Numbered from the stretch's first letter, positions 32,886-45,413 are shown. The stretch: DNA of 64,000 nt from Flammula alnicola (GCA_015499995.1 JADNRV010000007.1:310001-374000); one strand, 5' to 3'. The notes: generated by a model not told the origin, from the sequence alone. Made by a program: numbers and translations.

Positions 32886-35800
32886 ATGGCTACCAAGAAG
32901 AGTTCACCACATCGCCGAAGGTCTATCGCGGTCACAAACCAGAATCATCCATCTATTGTACCAAAGGGCAGACGAAGAGCGCACAGTATTGTTCCCGGTG
33001 CTTCATTGAGTCCACTGGCGAAGGCCCGCCGCTCCTTGGTGCATACAGTACCTTTTGAATCTATGGATCAGACCCCTAACGTTTCTTTTTAAGGCCCCCA
33101 GGAAAAGTATCCTCAAGGCTTCCATCAACACATTGAATGCGGACTCATCTTCTCAGCAATCGTCAGCGCCATCTCAATCTCAGAATACTACTAACGATGA
33201 CATTAATGCCACCCGTTCCATGGAGATCACCCAAGACTACACAGCACTCGTTCACGATAACACCTCACGCAAATCGCTTGGACGACGCGTCAGCTTTGCT
33301 GCACGTTCTCATGTTCTCTTGTTCGAGTCAAACCACACGAACAGCACGGGTTCTCCTCAGTCGTCCCCAAACTCCGTCTCCTCTTCTCCTGCAACTGCTC
33401 ATGTCCAGGCCACGTCCAATGAGAATGATTATCCAGGTCAAAACTCCCGCCGTCGGCGCAGCTCTGTCCGTCACTCGATAGCGCAGAGTGAGGATATGGA
33501 TATGACAACGATTAATCCGGGAGCTTTCCAGCACAGAGGGTCGGCAATCCTTGACGAAGAATTCGATTATGACGACGAAGAATACGACGACGATAACATG
33601 GATGTTACAGAAGCTATACGCGGAGATTTCGCTCGTAAACGGTCACTATCCGTTGGAGGACGTCAGCCACTATCCCAGTTGCAGTCGCCGTCGGCGCAGG
33701 AATCGGTCGAAGGAGATGAGACGCGTTCTGATATCGGAAACGAGTCAACTCAGTCCGCCCTGTCAGACGCTACTTCCGAACAGTCTCGGGTAATGGAATT
33801 CACGATTCCTCTTGGACAATCCCTTCGTCCAGCAGAAAAAGACGAAGTCTGGCTCGCGCTCAAGCAAATGACTCACTCGGGTGGTGGGACGTCCGAACCT
33901 GAACGATCCTTCGACAGTGAAGGGTCTCAAGATGAGGATATGAATCTGGATGATGCTATGACGCGATTGAGACGTGCCCGAGATTCATTGCCTCTCTCCC
34001 AAAGCGAGGCAGCACACAACAATGACCCTCAGGACGACACCTTTACGAGCACAGAAGATAGCTTCGACAACGATGAAAACGACGGAAACAAGACCTTGAA
34101 TCTAAGTCGCGTTCTCGGTCGTCAAAGCCTTGGGCTTAACTCGCGTATGAGCATGGGTTACGGGTCCAACATGGACGAATCAGAGGTATACGGTGACATC
34201 GGGCCTACGCAATCTACTCCTCGCCAATCTTTGGCTCCTCAACCACAGCCCTCGCAACCTCAACAACCGCCAAAAGCTACCCAACAACCTCAACAACCAC
34301 GCAAATCATTGGTTTTCCAACCACCTCCTTCGGATGCGTCAGTTGCCCAGCCACGGAAGTCCACTGATACATTTTCTTTTACGTCGAAAGCACCCTCACC
34401 TTCCAAGGCCACTGCGTCTTCCTCGGAGACGCCTTTAAAGCTGAAGCCTAAGCCAACATTCTCTGCGGCCTTCGCTCCACCTGTAACACGTCCTTCGCCC
34501 AAAAAACCGGTTCCTCCATCCCCAGGTCCTCATTCCTTGCCCGCCAAACGACCTCGTCCATCAACTAAAGATGACGAGAACATGGATGTCGATAAACCAA
34601 GCCCCGCAAAGCGACAGGCGCTAGCTGGCAAATGGACAGGTGTTGCCGACGCACAGAGCGAGAAAGACCCCTCAGTTTCGCCAACGAGAGCTAAGCCACC
34701 GGCACCTATACCGCGGCCTCTTTCTCCAAGTAAGAAAGCACCTTTCCAAGCCCCTGCGACTGTTGCATCCGAGTCGACATCGCGGCCACCTTCTGCTCTG
34801 AGACGGCCTTCGGGGTATTTCGCCAAGAGAAAGAGTTTGGCAGTTAGTTTTAACATCCCATCCGCGAGCATTGAACCCGCACCTGCTGTCGCCGTCTCCT
34901 CGGCGAAGAAGAAACCTGGCATTGGCCTCGGTCGTGCAAGTATGGGATCAGCACCGGCCGGTGCTTGGACGCGCTTCGACAAGACTGCAATCTCTGGGAT
35001 TTCTGACAAGGCTTCAACCTCGAAGGCGAATAATGCGAAAGAACGAGAGGCGGATGAACCCGAACGCGAAACTCCTCGTCGAGCATCTCCTTCACCCAGC
35101 CCAACCCGGGGCTCGCCTGTACCAAATCGACATAATTCTGTAGAACGAATGCTTCCAGACCCGAGTCCACAATCCCCTGAGCGGCTGAATCCTGTTGAGG
35201 GGGAGGATGCTGCTATGGAGACACCAGAAGTTGGCGAACTTTCCACAAACATGGAAATTGACACCGATGCAACACGGCAGTGGCGCGAGGGTGTTGAGCC
35301 AGCAGAGTACGAGGAAGAAGTGGAAGTGGTAAGTTCTGGTCTTAGTATTTTTTTAAAACCGACCGTTACTCACAATTTATATTTCATTAGCCCTCCATTT
35401 CAGTTGCACAATTCTTCTCGATGACGGGCATAAAGTTTATGGATGAACTGACTGCGCCTCGACGTTCTATCCATCCATCTCAGCAGCCTATTCGTCAGCC
35501 TCGCAATCCCGCAGATATACCCTTGGCGGAGTGTGTTGCCGCAATGGCGATTGATGTCCCTCAATTAGAGCTGTATTCCAGGGTCTCAAAAGATCTGGAA
35601 GCATGGATGGCGAAGAGCAAAATCGTGTTTGCTCAGGCGGAAGAAGAAGCTGCTAAAGTTACTCCTGAGCTGTTCGTCGAGTACGCAAAGGCTGATGAGG
35701 AAGGCCAGGCGGAGCTTTTGGTAAGTCTACTTTATGTATGTTCAGCAAGAGTAATTGACGAGATCTATGATACAATAGCATCAACTGAACCTCATCCGAA

Positions 35801-37197
35801 CACATACAAGATATTTGGCGAGGTCAGATTGGTATGACTGGAAATTGCAATGGGTGGAAGGTCTCCGCGTAACGGCCGATGAAGCTTTTGCATCGTTGGA
35901 AAATGTAAGTATTAGTCCACTCGAGCGCCGAGCGCCTACTAATTCAATATCCGAATGAAGGATGCTAGGGCACTGGAAGAGCCAAAGAAATCAGCCGCCG
36001 AAATCATTCCGAATTTGGAGAAGGAGTACGAAACTCTCCTTCGTGAACTGGAGCACGAACAGGCGGAAGTGGCAGAAATCGAAGGCGGCGACCAGGACTA
36101 CTTGAACGAGCTCAAAGCCACGATCGCTGAGCAAAAGTTGGTTCATTTTCTTGGCCCAAGTTATTTTACTAATGTCCAACTTTTTTTTTCTTAGCATTGA
36201 GATCGAGGCCTTGAAAGCTGAGCTTACTGAGGGTACCGACCAAGTGCGGTGGCTGCAAGAGCGAATGGACGAGATCGAAACCCAGAAGCGCGAAGCTAAG
36301 AACACAATCAGCACCGCTGAGCGTATTCTACGCATGAAGCAGACTTCGACGCGCTCTGAGGTTTTCAGGCTCAAAGGTAATTATTTACTTTGCTAACTTT
36401 TCTACCGTATGTTCTGATACATAGACTTTCCTCTTCTAGACGAGCTGGAAGCCCTGGAAGACCTCCACTTGTGCCGCATCACCAAAGTCAGCGCAGACTT
36501 GTTCGAATATGTCTATTCCTCCCTCTTCCATGTGTCGATACCTTGCAAGAACTTCCTGCCCATTGTGGCCAAGGTCAACATCTCTCGATATGGGAAGCCT
36601 AATACGAGGTACAAGGACGACTTCCCTCGGCTCAGTTCCTTCCTCTTAACAGCCGCAAAACAACTCATTACGGAAGGCGATGAATTGACTGTCCGCGAGG
36701 TACGTCATTTTTTTTTCCTTCCTTAAAATATTTATCTCAACTTTTCTTTTCCTCATAGATTGTGCATCGTCTGGGCGATTACTGGTCATCCTGCGCCCAG
36801 CTTCGGTCGCAACTCACCCTCCTCAACATCAAGTACCCCGTTGAAATTGTGGTTCCTCCGATTTCCAAGGATGCTCCGTTACCCAGCTTCAAAGCCAAGG
36901 CGATGGTCATGTTTCCATCCGTGATGGGCAAGGCCTATATCTCATTCGTATTCTCGTTCGATACATTCTCTCGATGGCCGATTTCCCTCGGATCTCTGGA
37001 CTGCGAAGTTGATATCGCGTACGGACCCATGGAGTAAGTCGACTTGTGCCACTACTGTCTTGCTCTATACTAAGTCATCTTGTTTTAGCCGTTCTGCCGT
37101 TATGAAGGCCGTCATGTCCCGCCTCAGTCAAACCACCCCATCAGAGAGTTACGCTTGCTTACTGGACGCCTGCATCGAAGCTCAAGATATATACTAG
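32886..37197 (+). CDS. spc7: kinetochore scaffold SPC7/KNL1
   Basis: Exon 1 (32886-33038) joins exon 2 at 33094; about six further introns occur in the C-terminal part. Near the N-terminus are both protein phosphatase 1 docking motifs of the family: SILK at residues 56-59 and RVSF at 116-119. MELT-like motifs follow (MEIT at 94-97, DMDMTTI, MDVTEAI). The middle is a long disordered Ser/Pro-rich region. The conserved Spc7 region begins with FMDELTAPRRS, runs through a coiled coil (EKEYETLLRELEHEQAEVAEI and following) and ends in an RWD-like C-terminus (DFPRLSSFLLTAAKQLI, YACLLDACIEAQ). KNL1 links microtubules and the Bub1-Bub3 checkpoint to the Mis12 and Ndc80 complexes. Stop at 37195-37197. 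Gene intact. Confidence 0.93.
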
Positions 37198-37585
37198 CCC
37201 ATTTCCTCATCCATTACTTATTGTATAAAATATTTCTATGTAATTTCTTGCTTTTCTTGTTATATGGAACATATGTGATAGGCCGTCGTCGTCATCATTC
37301 AATCATCATTCAGAGTGAATATACAATAGATATATGTCAAACAACGAGCGAGAGGATAGGTAGGAGGCCGCAAATGTGCCCATAAGTCAAATAACAAAAA
37401 ATGATGGCTAAAAATACAAGTCGAAGTGAGGAGAGACGTTATAAATCCGAGGCTGGATTGTTAGGGTACTTAGATAAACATGTAACACGGACATAACGAA
37501 CTATAAGAAAAACAGATCAGAATCCCTCTCTACTTGGTCGAAAACTAATTTTGAATACTCACGAGACAAGAAATAGGTCAAAAAT

Positions 37586-39691
37586 TTACAGAGCATGCGC
37601 AAGCTGATCAAGCTGTGCCAACAAAAGTGACAAAACACCTCTATCGCTGCGCACAACATCCAGCTCCACCTCGCACGCATCACGCACAGCGCCCCACCCA
37701 GACGCAGCCAGCCTCGCAGACGCCCCCATCTCGCACCTCAGGCCCTCCGCTTTAAGCTGCATCGCGTGTGCCCTCTTCGCCTCCTCCCAGACGCGCGCCA
37801 CGGCGTCCTCGACAGCCTGCTCGCGCGATACATGCGCCTGGCGGAGGCGCGCCTCCAAATCCGCCGCATACGCCGCCCGCTCGTCGCCCGCGCGCCACTG
37901 CGCCTCCATATACGCCACCTGCTTCTGCGTCTCCTCCCGCTCGTGCGCGTGCGCCAGCCGCAGGTGCTGCATCTCCTCCTCCATCGCCTGCACCTGCCCC
38001 AGCCGGTCGTGCGCCGCAGCCTCCGCGGCCGCGAGCTGCAGCCTTAGCATGGTGGCCGAGGCGGAGGATGACGACTCGAGCAGGGCCGCGTCGGGCGAGA
38101 GGCTGAACCTGCTCTGCTGGAGGAGGATGTTGTGCATCGCGGGCGAGGGTGTGACGTCCGGCAGGAGCACTTGCGAGATGGAGCCGTACGCGCCGGGCGA
38201 GTCGATCGCGCTGAGCAGCGGGCTCTCGGGTATACTCATGCCGCCCATCTGCGAGCTCAGGCTGGGCGACGCGGCGCGGGAATGGAACGGCGCAGGCACG
38301 TCGGACAGCATTCGACCAAACTCGTCCTCTCCCAACGTCACCGACAGTTCATTCGCAAGGTGGTCGAATGAAAAAAGAGACCCACGAGTGGCTTTTTCAA
38401 TCGCCGTTTGTCGTTGCGGCGGTCGGAGGGAGGACGACGATGAATTGTTCTTGCCATCAGAGCCAGGGGGAAGTGGGGAGAGATACGACATATCTGCGCG
38501 TCCAGGAAGACCAGGCCGCGTAGGTGTGTGTGGCATCACTCGCTTCCGGTTAATTTGTATCCTGGGCATGGCGGGTGTCGGGGCGCCCATAGCAGCAACT
38601 GGCGCAAGTAATAATGCCACATCATCATCGTCTTCTTCTTCGCTGGCGCCTTCAGAAATATGCGACATATTTCCGACCATGGCCGATGCGCTAGCTGGGG
38701 TCATCATCTTGGAGTTCTTGCGAGAATGGCGTGCAAGGGGCGACGGCGAATCGCGAGAGGGGGGTGAGGGCGGTCCATTGGAAGGTGTGACCGACGCGCC
38801 TGCGGTCTTTCCTGACGGCGAAAGGCCGAGTTTGGCTTTGAGACCAGATGTCTTTGGGGTAGAGGTTTTAGGGCCAGCTGACTTTGGCGTGTGTTGCAAA
38901 GACAGCGACGAGGAGCTAGATGAGGGCGGTCGAGGAATAGCGGTAGAAGCTGCAGTCTTGACGATCTTGGCGGGCCGCGCGGGCGATGATGAAGCCTTGA
39001 GCGACGACGGGGTGGAGATCTTGACTTTCGGTGGGGTGGATGGAGGCGAAACATTGCGCGAATTGGTCAAATTTGCCTTGAGCGCGGCTCTGTGCGGAAG
39101 GGGGCTGATGGGCCGCGAGTTCTTCTCGGCAGGAGACGCGACAGACCCAACGGGTCGATTCTGCTCCTTCTTCTCGTCGTCCGACGTGCTGAGACGCCGG
39201 CGGGTGCCGGCTCTTACTGGCGAAGGCGGTTTTGCAGCTTCAAGAACAGCGGACTTGGGGCGGTACTTGGGCAACGCGGAAGTGGCATTGAGGTTTTTGG
39301 GACGGAGGGTGGAGGACCTGGCCTGGGTTGGCGGTTGTTGTGGTGAGGTAGGTTCGGCCGTCTTGGAGGACTGCTCGTCGGAGGACGACCTCTGGTAAGA
39401 CGCGGAGACTCGCCTGCGAGTGAGGGTCTTGGAGTCGGGGGTGCTTGTTCTCTTTGAGACCTGAGAGGGGGGCCTGACATCGCCCATGGATGCACGGGGG
39501 CCAGAGGGCAGGGTACTGAGGGCACTTGAGCGACGAGACGCCTCCTTTGTCTTCTTAGCATTTTTGCTCGCCTCTCTGCCGTCCTTGCTCATGACATCTG
39601 CAAAGGCCTTGCCCACAGATGCAAGATTGAGAGATTGCCGCAGCGAACTCCTTGTAGTTGGCTTAGACTTTGGGCTAGAATCCGCAGGCAT
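37586..39691 (-). CDS. Ser/Pro-rich protein with C-terminal coiled coil, function unknown
   Basis: One uninterrupted exon of 701 codons. The first about 550 residues are low-complexity, rich in Ser, Pro, Lys and Arg, with many SP/TP sites, so probably disordered and phosphorylated (starts MPADSSPKSKPTTRSSLRQS). Residues about 570-700 form an Ala/Glu/Arg-rich coiled coil (LQLAAAEAAAHDRLGQVQAM). No catalytic domain was recognised. The layout resembles cytoskeleton- or cell-cycle-linked scaffold proteins, but that is only a guess. A third-position GC bias leaves long open frames on the opposite strand. It ends 388 bp from the SPC7 stop (convergent) and starts 142 bp downstream of ALG10 on the same strand. 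Confidence 0.75.
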   Translation of the reverse strand: MPADSSPKSKPTTRSSLRQSLNLASVGKAFADVMSKDGREASKNAKKTKEASRRSSALSTLPSGPRASMGDVRPPSQVSKRTSTPDSKTLTRRRVSASYQRSSSDEQSSKTAEPTSPQQPPTQARSSTLRPKNLNATSALPKYRPKSAVLEAAKPPSPVRAGTRRRLSTSDDEKKEQNRPVGSVASPAEKNSRPISPLPHRAALKANLTNSRNVSPPSTPPKVKISTPSSLKASSSPARPAKIVKTAASTAIPRPPSSSSSSLSLQHTPKSAGPKTSTPKTSGLKAKLGLSPSGKTAGASVTPSNGPPSPPSRDSPSPLARHSRKNSKMMTPASASAMVGNMSHISEGASEEEDDDDVALLLAPVAAMGAPTPAMPRIQINRKRVMPHTPTRPGLPGRADMSYLSPLPPGSDGKNNSSSSSLRPPQRQTAIEKATRGSLFSFDHLANELSVTLGEDEFGRMLSDVPAPFHSRAASPSLSSQMGGMSIPESPLLSAIDSPGAYGSISQVLLPDVTPSPAMHNILLQQSRFSLSPDAALLESSSSASATMLRLQLAAAEAAAHDRLGQVQAMEEEMQHLRLAHAHEREETQKQVAYMEAQWRAGDERAAYAADLEARLRQAHVSREQAVEDAVARVWEEAKRAHAMQLKAEGLRCEMGASARLAASGWGAVRDACEVELDVVRSDRGVLSLLLAQLDQLAHAL

Positions 39692-39833
39692 TTGTATAGA
39701 ATGTGATATGAAATAAAAAGTCGTCGTGCGTCGTAAAGTGCGTCGTTAGCAAGTGGCAAATCGCCAATCTCGGGACTTTCCTTTTTCGTCTTTCAACCGA
39801 CACCGCGTCAATTTGCATTTGTTTGTTCTAGTC

Positions 39834-41675
39834 CTACCACATAAACCGTCCTACTCCTTCTCGCGGAAGATAGAGAAATACTCCCAGCGTAATCGCGTTT
39901 ATAATTGCGTACCATCCCCCCTCCAGAGCCATACCCCACGTCGGAACTTCACTCACTTGTACGCGGAGCAGTATATAGGGAATTAAAAAGTATCGTGGCT
40001 CCAACAAAGGGGTAGGAAGCAAAGTCGGAACTACAAACACTGGCAGGAGCAGCGTTTGAAGTAGGGTTTGATCTTGACCTGAATCCTCGATCAGCTATAT
40101 AACCTTCTTCAGAGAGAGGATTTAAACTTACCGACTCGCAAAAACCACGCCCAAGTGCAAGCTAGGTAAACAGGGACCAGGAGATAGGGAACCAGAGGGT
40201 GGAACATATATATCCGTCGCCACACGTAAAACGTGTAGTGCCTATTGTCAGACAAGAGGAACGGATGGTGGATTCTGTGAAACAGTGAATGTAAGTAACG
40301 AAAACCACGCCGGAGCCGAAACGACCAACGTGAAAAGCTTCACAGTCACGCCCATAATGCCACATGTAAGGATCGTAACAAACGCACGCCTATAAAAAAT
40401 ACATCAGAACCAATGTCTGACATTTGCTGAAGGATGTACGTTTTACTGCCGAACATACGACTCCACACGCCTCGAACCACTGCGGATGCACCTCCGGAAC
40501 CCGAAATGAGGATCGGCCATCCGAAGAAGGTCGCAGATGCAACAAAATAATATAACTGGGGTATATGAAGCGAGGGTATATGATTTGATTTGTCGCCTAC
40601 AAAAATTACTCCAGTCACAAAACACTTCGAACTTGGAGCTAACAACATACCTAGGACAATGCCGTCATTCCACACGATGAAAGCTCCGAAGGCAGCAAGA
40701 ACCAGCGTGTATGGAATAAACGCAGGAAGAATATCCAAAAGGACTTTTGGAGCACTTATCACCGACTGTAACAAGTCACCTGAACAAGATGCAGATGATT
40801 TAGAGTTGTGATCGAGGTTCGAACTTTTGATACATGACATACCAGGACCTGCAACGAGGGCCGGTGGATCATGAAGCTTCGTCAAAGCAGGCTGACCAGG
40901 AGAGGCACGTCGAAACCTCAAGTGCATAAGCTGGCTCGCAGCATATGCGTACAGGACCCAGACAATATTGGTTTGCCTAAAAGTGCAGCTCACAAGTCCT
41001 AGCTGTCAATTGTCAGCACAGAATCACAGAGAGAACGTTTACGGGGACATACCAGAGCCGCAAGCCAATGCCGCTGTTGAGAGGCTGCCACAACAGTCAA
41101 CACAACGAAAAGAACGCTAGGCACTTCCGTGTAATACAGAAAGCCAAAGAACCACGCGATTGGGAACGTTGACAAGATGATCGCTTCCGGAAGCGGAGAG
41201 AGGATCGAAGGTGGTGGTCGTTCGCGTTTGTGGAAACATATTAGACGAGTTAGGGCAACAGGAAGGGCCATGAGAGCCAGCGCTGGCGTCAGTCGCAGCA
41301 TCGAAACATTGCACTTTACTAGAAACACGCGTTTCAAGAATAACGATACCAAGTATCTGGGCGAGAGAGACCCTAGTAAGCGAGTAATCGAAAGATGGAG
41401 AATGCCAGGAAAGAAGGCAGCTCACAGTCCAGGTGGGGTAGTGATCTTGGGATCCCATGTTGCAAACTCGCCGCGACAATATGCCTGTGCCTGCGGGATA
41501 TGGAAAGGTTCGTCCTTGAGGTAGCCAGCAAGTCAATGAGTGAGTTGGCGTTCTGCCCGCAACATTACAACGATGGGACCAAGTGTACCATGTAGGGTTC
41601 GACCACGATCTTGTTAACCTCCTTGAGCACCACGACACATAGTGTACAGAATATGGGGTAGAAAGAGTCGGACAT
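39834..41675 (-). CDS. alg10: ALG10, dolichyl-glucose alpha-1,2-glucosyltransferase
   Basis: Starts at ATG 41675-41673; the first exon (to 41589) encodes 29 residues ending [11 protein letters not shown] and joins in phase to [13 protein letters not shown], then [14 protein letters not shown], the signature of the family's luminal active-site loop. Later exons give [33 protein letters not shown] and many hydrophobic helices. The C-terminus is [20 protein letters not shown], stopping at 39834. Alg10 adds the last glucose to the lipid-linked oligosaccharide in the ER membrane before N-glycosylation. At least six exons; about 450-500 residues, normal for the family. Confidence 0.92.
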
Positions 41676-42043
41676 GGCCGCTCAAAAAAATATGTTGCAC
41701 CGATCGTGAAGGTGGTGAAGAGTAACGTTTGCCGGATTGGGCAACGAGCATGATTGACTGGTGACCGACCCCTATTAGTCGGCTCACCAATGATCTTGTC
41801 TCTCACCGACAATGCGCTCCTAGCTCTACACCCCTTCTACTTTGAGTGGCTTGTGCTTCACTCTATCTTTCTTTAGTTTATCTTCAATCTATATCCCTAA
41901 CGCTCTCATCGAATTCATCGCTATCTCTCGCGCAACCCACATTCAAATTTCACACTGTAAGCCGAGCGCAGTTCTTGCGTTATGCATACCTTGACAATTA
42001 TTCTGGTTCAGATTCCTCCTAAACGATATCCAAGTCGTCCGTG
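41676..42043. promoter_or_regulatory. divergent promoter between alg10 and the F-box-like gene
   Basis: 368 bp between outward-facing starts. The half next to the F-box-like gene is pyrimidine-rich (CTTTCTTTAG, ATCTATATCCCTAACGC). Confidence 0.4.
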
Positions 42044-43663
42044 ATGGCGCTAGACACCCAAAACTTTTCTCTATGCACCCAACCCCACCAATGTGCTGCA
42101 GAAACTGCTGCGTCTTCCACCAGCAATGACGACCCGCGTGCCGAACTGGCCGTTGTCGAGGCTGAAGTCGCGAAGGTTGTGGTGTCCCTCAAAACCCTCA
42201 TGAACAAAACACACGTCCTGAAAGCACGTATCAACCAAATTTACTCCTCTATCATCCGTCTCTTGCCCCCCGAGGTAACTTCTGAGATATTCCAAGCCTG
42301 CATCCCCGCATTTGACATGGAGGAGCTTGACTCCAGCTCCGTTATGCCATTATTGCTGGGGTCGGTGTGTAGCTCCTGGAGGAGAATCGCATGGGCAACA
42401 CCGAGTCTGTGGGCATCTCTGAGCCTCCGCTTGAACACCTCGACCATCAACACCCAGATATCCCTAATGGACGAATGGCTTTCTCGTTCAGGGGACTTGC
42501 CACTCTCCATTAGGCTTTTCTCCGAAGAAGAAATCCACTGGGCAGCGCATACCACCCCCGGCACTGCCATTGAGGTGATCAACAAATACGCGCCCCGTTG
42601 GCGCGATTTAGACCTGCGACTCCCTACCTCATGCTATAAATATCTTCCCTCGTCCGAAGAGCACCTCCCTCTTCTCGTTTCCCTCAATCTCAATCCACCA
42701 GGCGGGCAGGGCGAACGCAGACATAAAGTGGATATGAGCAATATTGCGCAGATTCGGCACCTCAGTCTCAGCTGCGTATATCTCATCTCCATGAAATTCC
42801 AATGGGCGCACATTACCCACCTCCGGCTGGAGGCGTTCTACGTCGACGAATGCCTGGAGGCGCTCCGCCAGACGCCGCAGCTCGTCTCATGCAACCTGCG
42901 CAACATCATCGGCGGCGATGACGGGCACACGCTGCCCGACGGCCCCGTGCTGCTCTCCTCGCTCCAGACGCTGTCCATCGACAACGAGAAAGACACCCAT
43001 ATCTCGTTGCTCCTTGACACGATCGCCATTCCTAACGCGACGCAGTTTAGCTATTCAGGCCGGAACCTGATCCACCTCCCCTCCATTTGCACGCTGATCG
43101 CGCGCTCGTCCGCCCTGGAGACGTTCGTGCTCGAGCAGATGGTCATGTCCAACGAGGCCGCGTTCCTGCAGCTCTTCCGCGCGCTGAAATACGTGACCAA
43201 GTTTGTGTTCACCACGCGCTCGAATTTTACGGAGAATTCGCCGTTGGACGACGACCTCCTCAGGCTGTGTAACCCGACGCTCCTGTCCCCCGCGAACCAG
43301 CACGAGTGTCTCCTGCCGAGACTCCAGGTGCTCGAATATCGTGGCCCGCAGAGCTTCACCTGGCCGACGCTTTTAGACACCCTAGAGAGTAGACAGGCAA
43401 ATAAGCTCTACGTGCTAAGCGACTTTCTTGGCGGAGGCGAAGCCGATGTCGATGGCAAAGAAGGGTATACACGGCCTGGATCCATCTCGGAGTGGAAGTC
43501 GGTGCAGTTCAACCTGACCCATTGCAAACCAGGAGATCCAGGCTCCGAGGGCGCCCTACAACGCCCTCGGCTGCAGGCGCTAGCAGCGAACGGCATGAAG
43601 GTGGGTGTGAAGACGACATCCACCGACGCAGAAAATAAGGAATATACCCGAACCTTTTTCTAA
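42044..43663 (+). CDS. F-box-like domain protein
   Basis: A single exon of 539 codons; the start is ATG 42044. After a coiled N-terminus (AELAVVEAEVAKVVVSLK) comes IIRLLPPEVTSEIFQACIP, then SVCSSWRRIAWATPSLWASL, the pattern of the F-box-like domain in the large Agaricomycete family. The remainder is a leucine-rich region (LVSLNLN, HITHLRLEAF, LETFVLEQM) that probably forms irregular leucine-rich repeats. Such proteins would act as substrate adaptors for SCF ubiquitin ligases, but targets are unknown and the family is highly expanded, so the specific role is open. Confidence 0.85.
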   Translation: MALDTQNFSLCTQPHQCAAETAASSTSNDDPRAELAVVEAEVAKVVVSLKTLMNKTHVLKARINQIYSSIIRLLPPEVTSEIFQACIPAFDMEELDSSSVMPLLLGSVCSSWRRIAWATPSLWASLSLRLNTSTINTQISLMDEWLSRSGDLPLSIRLFSEEEIHWAAHTTPGTAIEVINKYAPRWRDLDLRLPTSCYKYLPSSEEHLPLLVSLNLNPPGGQGERRHKVDMSNIAQIRHLSLSCVYLISMKFQWAHITHLRLEAFYVDECLEALRQTPQLVSCNLRNIIGGDDGHTLPDGPVLLSSLQTLSIDNEKDTHISLLLDTIAIPNATQFSYSGRNLIHLPSICTLIARSSALETFVLEQMVMSNEAAFLQLFRALKYVTKFVFTTRSNFTENSPLDDDLLRLCNPTLLSPANQHECLLPRLQVLEYRGPQSFTWPTLLDTLESRQANKLYVLSDFLGGGEADVDGKEGYTRPGSISEWKSVQFNLTHCKPGDPGSEGALQRPRLQALAANGMKVGVKTTSTDAENKEYTRTFF

Positions 43664-44080
43664 CTTACCACCTTGCGGCATTCGGAAAAGCTCGTTGTGT
43701 TCTTCCTTTTTGCTTTTGTATGCTTTTTGTAAAATGTTTCGATAGGTTGTCGACGTTTTGTTGCCTGCTCACTGTTTCATGTATGTTGCTTTATATCTAT
43801 GTAGAGGATATTCCTGTCTGGATTTTTATTTTGGGTCTTTGGGGAAAATCTGCTCTTTCTGTCTTTATTGGGAGACACAGTATCACAACCCAAATTTGGA
43901 TAAATATGGAGTAAGTTCTACGGTATGCATAGTCGAGCCTTATACATGTATCGTCAAGTCTCTTCCTTCGTCTGACTGGGATCCCAGAGCTCACTGGTTC
44001 GGTTAACCCCAGCCGCATACGACGCATAGCCACCTCTTGATGGGTACCCACATCACGACCCGTGGCCGTTGCTGGCCCCT

Positions 44081-44088
44081 TATATAAG
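44081..44088 (+). promoter_or_regulatory. TATA box of the secreted Ser/Thr-rich gene
   Basis: TATATAAG, 314 bp upstream of the ATG at 44402, with pyrimidine-rich sequence following. A long 5' untranslated region or an unannotated 5' intron would be implied. Confidence 0.45.
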
Positions 44089-44401
44089 TAACAGCCAATC
44101 TGACAATGATGGATTCTCTCCGCTCTGGTCAGCGACACTCATCTCTTCAACCGCAGGTTTCGGTTGTTCTTGTTCTCTTCCTCTCGCTCTCTCACCTCAA
44201 AAAACTCCCGGTTGCACTTGGACGACGGCACGGTCCGCGTTCACAGCTGTCTACTACTCCTTCAAACCGCCTTCAATTCTATTTCAAAGAGCTTCAAGTT
44301 CTACATTTCTCTCAATTTCTCTCTGTTGATCAGGAGAACTAGAAGATCTTGACTTCAATCCCGGCAATTTCATCGAATTGTGAATAATTATCTTGCAAAA
44401 T

Positions 44402-45413
44402 ATGTTTGGAAAGACGTTTTCGATCAATCTGTGCGCCGCGCTCATGCTCGGGTCTGTTCTTGGGATGTCAGCTGCTCTGCCCATTCGTCGTGCGGATGGC
44501 ATGACGTTGTCGGAGCGCGACCTCCAGCCCATTACTCCAGGAAACCAAACACAGCGTGCGTATTATGAAGAAATAATTCTTTTTCGTGGCATCGGTGGAA
44601 TGCTAACTCGATGTAATTTCGGTAGCTGCTATGGTGGACCTTCTTGACCAATACCAGAACTTGGCCCAACAAGTAGCCACAGGTATGTTTATTTAGAGTC
44701 ACTCTCGCACTTGCAGCCAGAAGCTGATCGATTTGCTTTTAAAAATAGCTACCAAAGGAACACCGGCATATGACAGCTTGGTGAAGAATATGACTTCAAC
44801 GAAACAAGCCTGTAAGTGTATTCATGAGAATGATATTGAGGCAATTCAATCAGACCACTATCCAATTAGTGGATGACAAAATCAAAGGCATAGCCGTCTT
44901 GGCGTCTGCGACCATACCTTCCGTGCCTACACCTACTGCCAACACCACCCAAAGCGCATCGTCAACACCAGCAGCGTCTACAACAGCTTCTGCATCTTCA
45001 AGTACGATATCGCCGCCTCCTTCGGCTTCCATCAACACCAACGGTAAGCCCAATTAATTAAATGAACGCGTAGAAAAAAAATATCGAACACGTCTTGTAT
45101 CGACCTTTTAGTTCCAGTGGTGACGATTGTCACTCAAGTGGGCTCGTCGATTGTCGTCGTCGCCTCACAAGGCGTAACGAGCACCATCACGCTCGCGACG
45201 CTCACGAATCTTCCTGGCAGTACGACGGCGAGCGCCGCGGCCTCTTCGGCTACTGGGTCTGGTTCAGCTACTGGGTCTGGATCGGCCTCGCCGTCTGCGT
45301 CTGGTTCGAACGACAAGTCGACGGTTACCGTCACTCAACCTGCCCTCACCGTTACGGCGACGGCGACTGTGGCGCCCACAGTAACAGGAGCAGCTGCTAG
45401 TGCTTCTCCGTAG
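44402..45413 (+). CDS. secreted Ser/Thr/Ala-rich protein
   Basis: Start ATG 44402. The first about 25 residues form a signal peptide (MFGKTFSINLCAALMLGSVL), followed by a likely Kex2-type LPIRR site. Introns at about 44550-44625, 44682-44748, 44816-44873 and 45043-45112 all have GT..AG ends, and the frames join in phase. A short helical part (LLDQYQNLAQQ, YDSLVKNMTSTKQA) is followed by a long Ser/Thr/Ala-rich region likely to be O-glycosylated (PSVPTPTANTTQSASSTP, SATGSGSATGSGSAS). No hydrophobic tail is present, so a GPI anchor is not supported. A cell-wall or extracellular role is inferred; no homologue was recognised. Confidence 0.75.

Noticed and set aside
38049..39398. 449-codon open frame on the plus strand
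   Set aside because: It lies wholly antisense to the Ser-rich coiled-coil gene (37586-39691). The GC-rich third positions of that gene create it; its composition (Gly/Glu/Arg-rich, no domain) fits a shadow.
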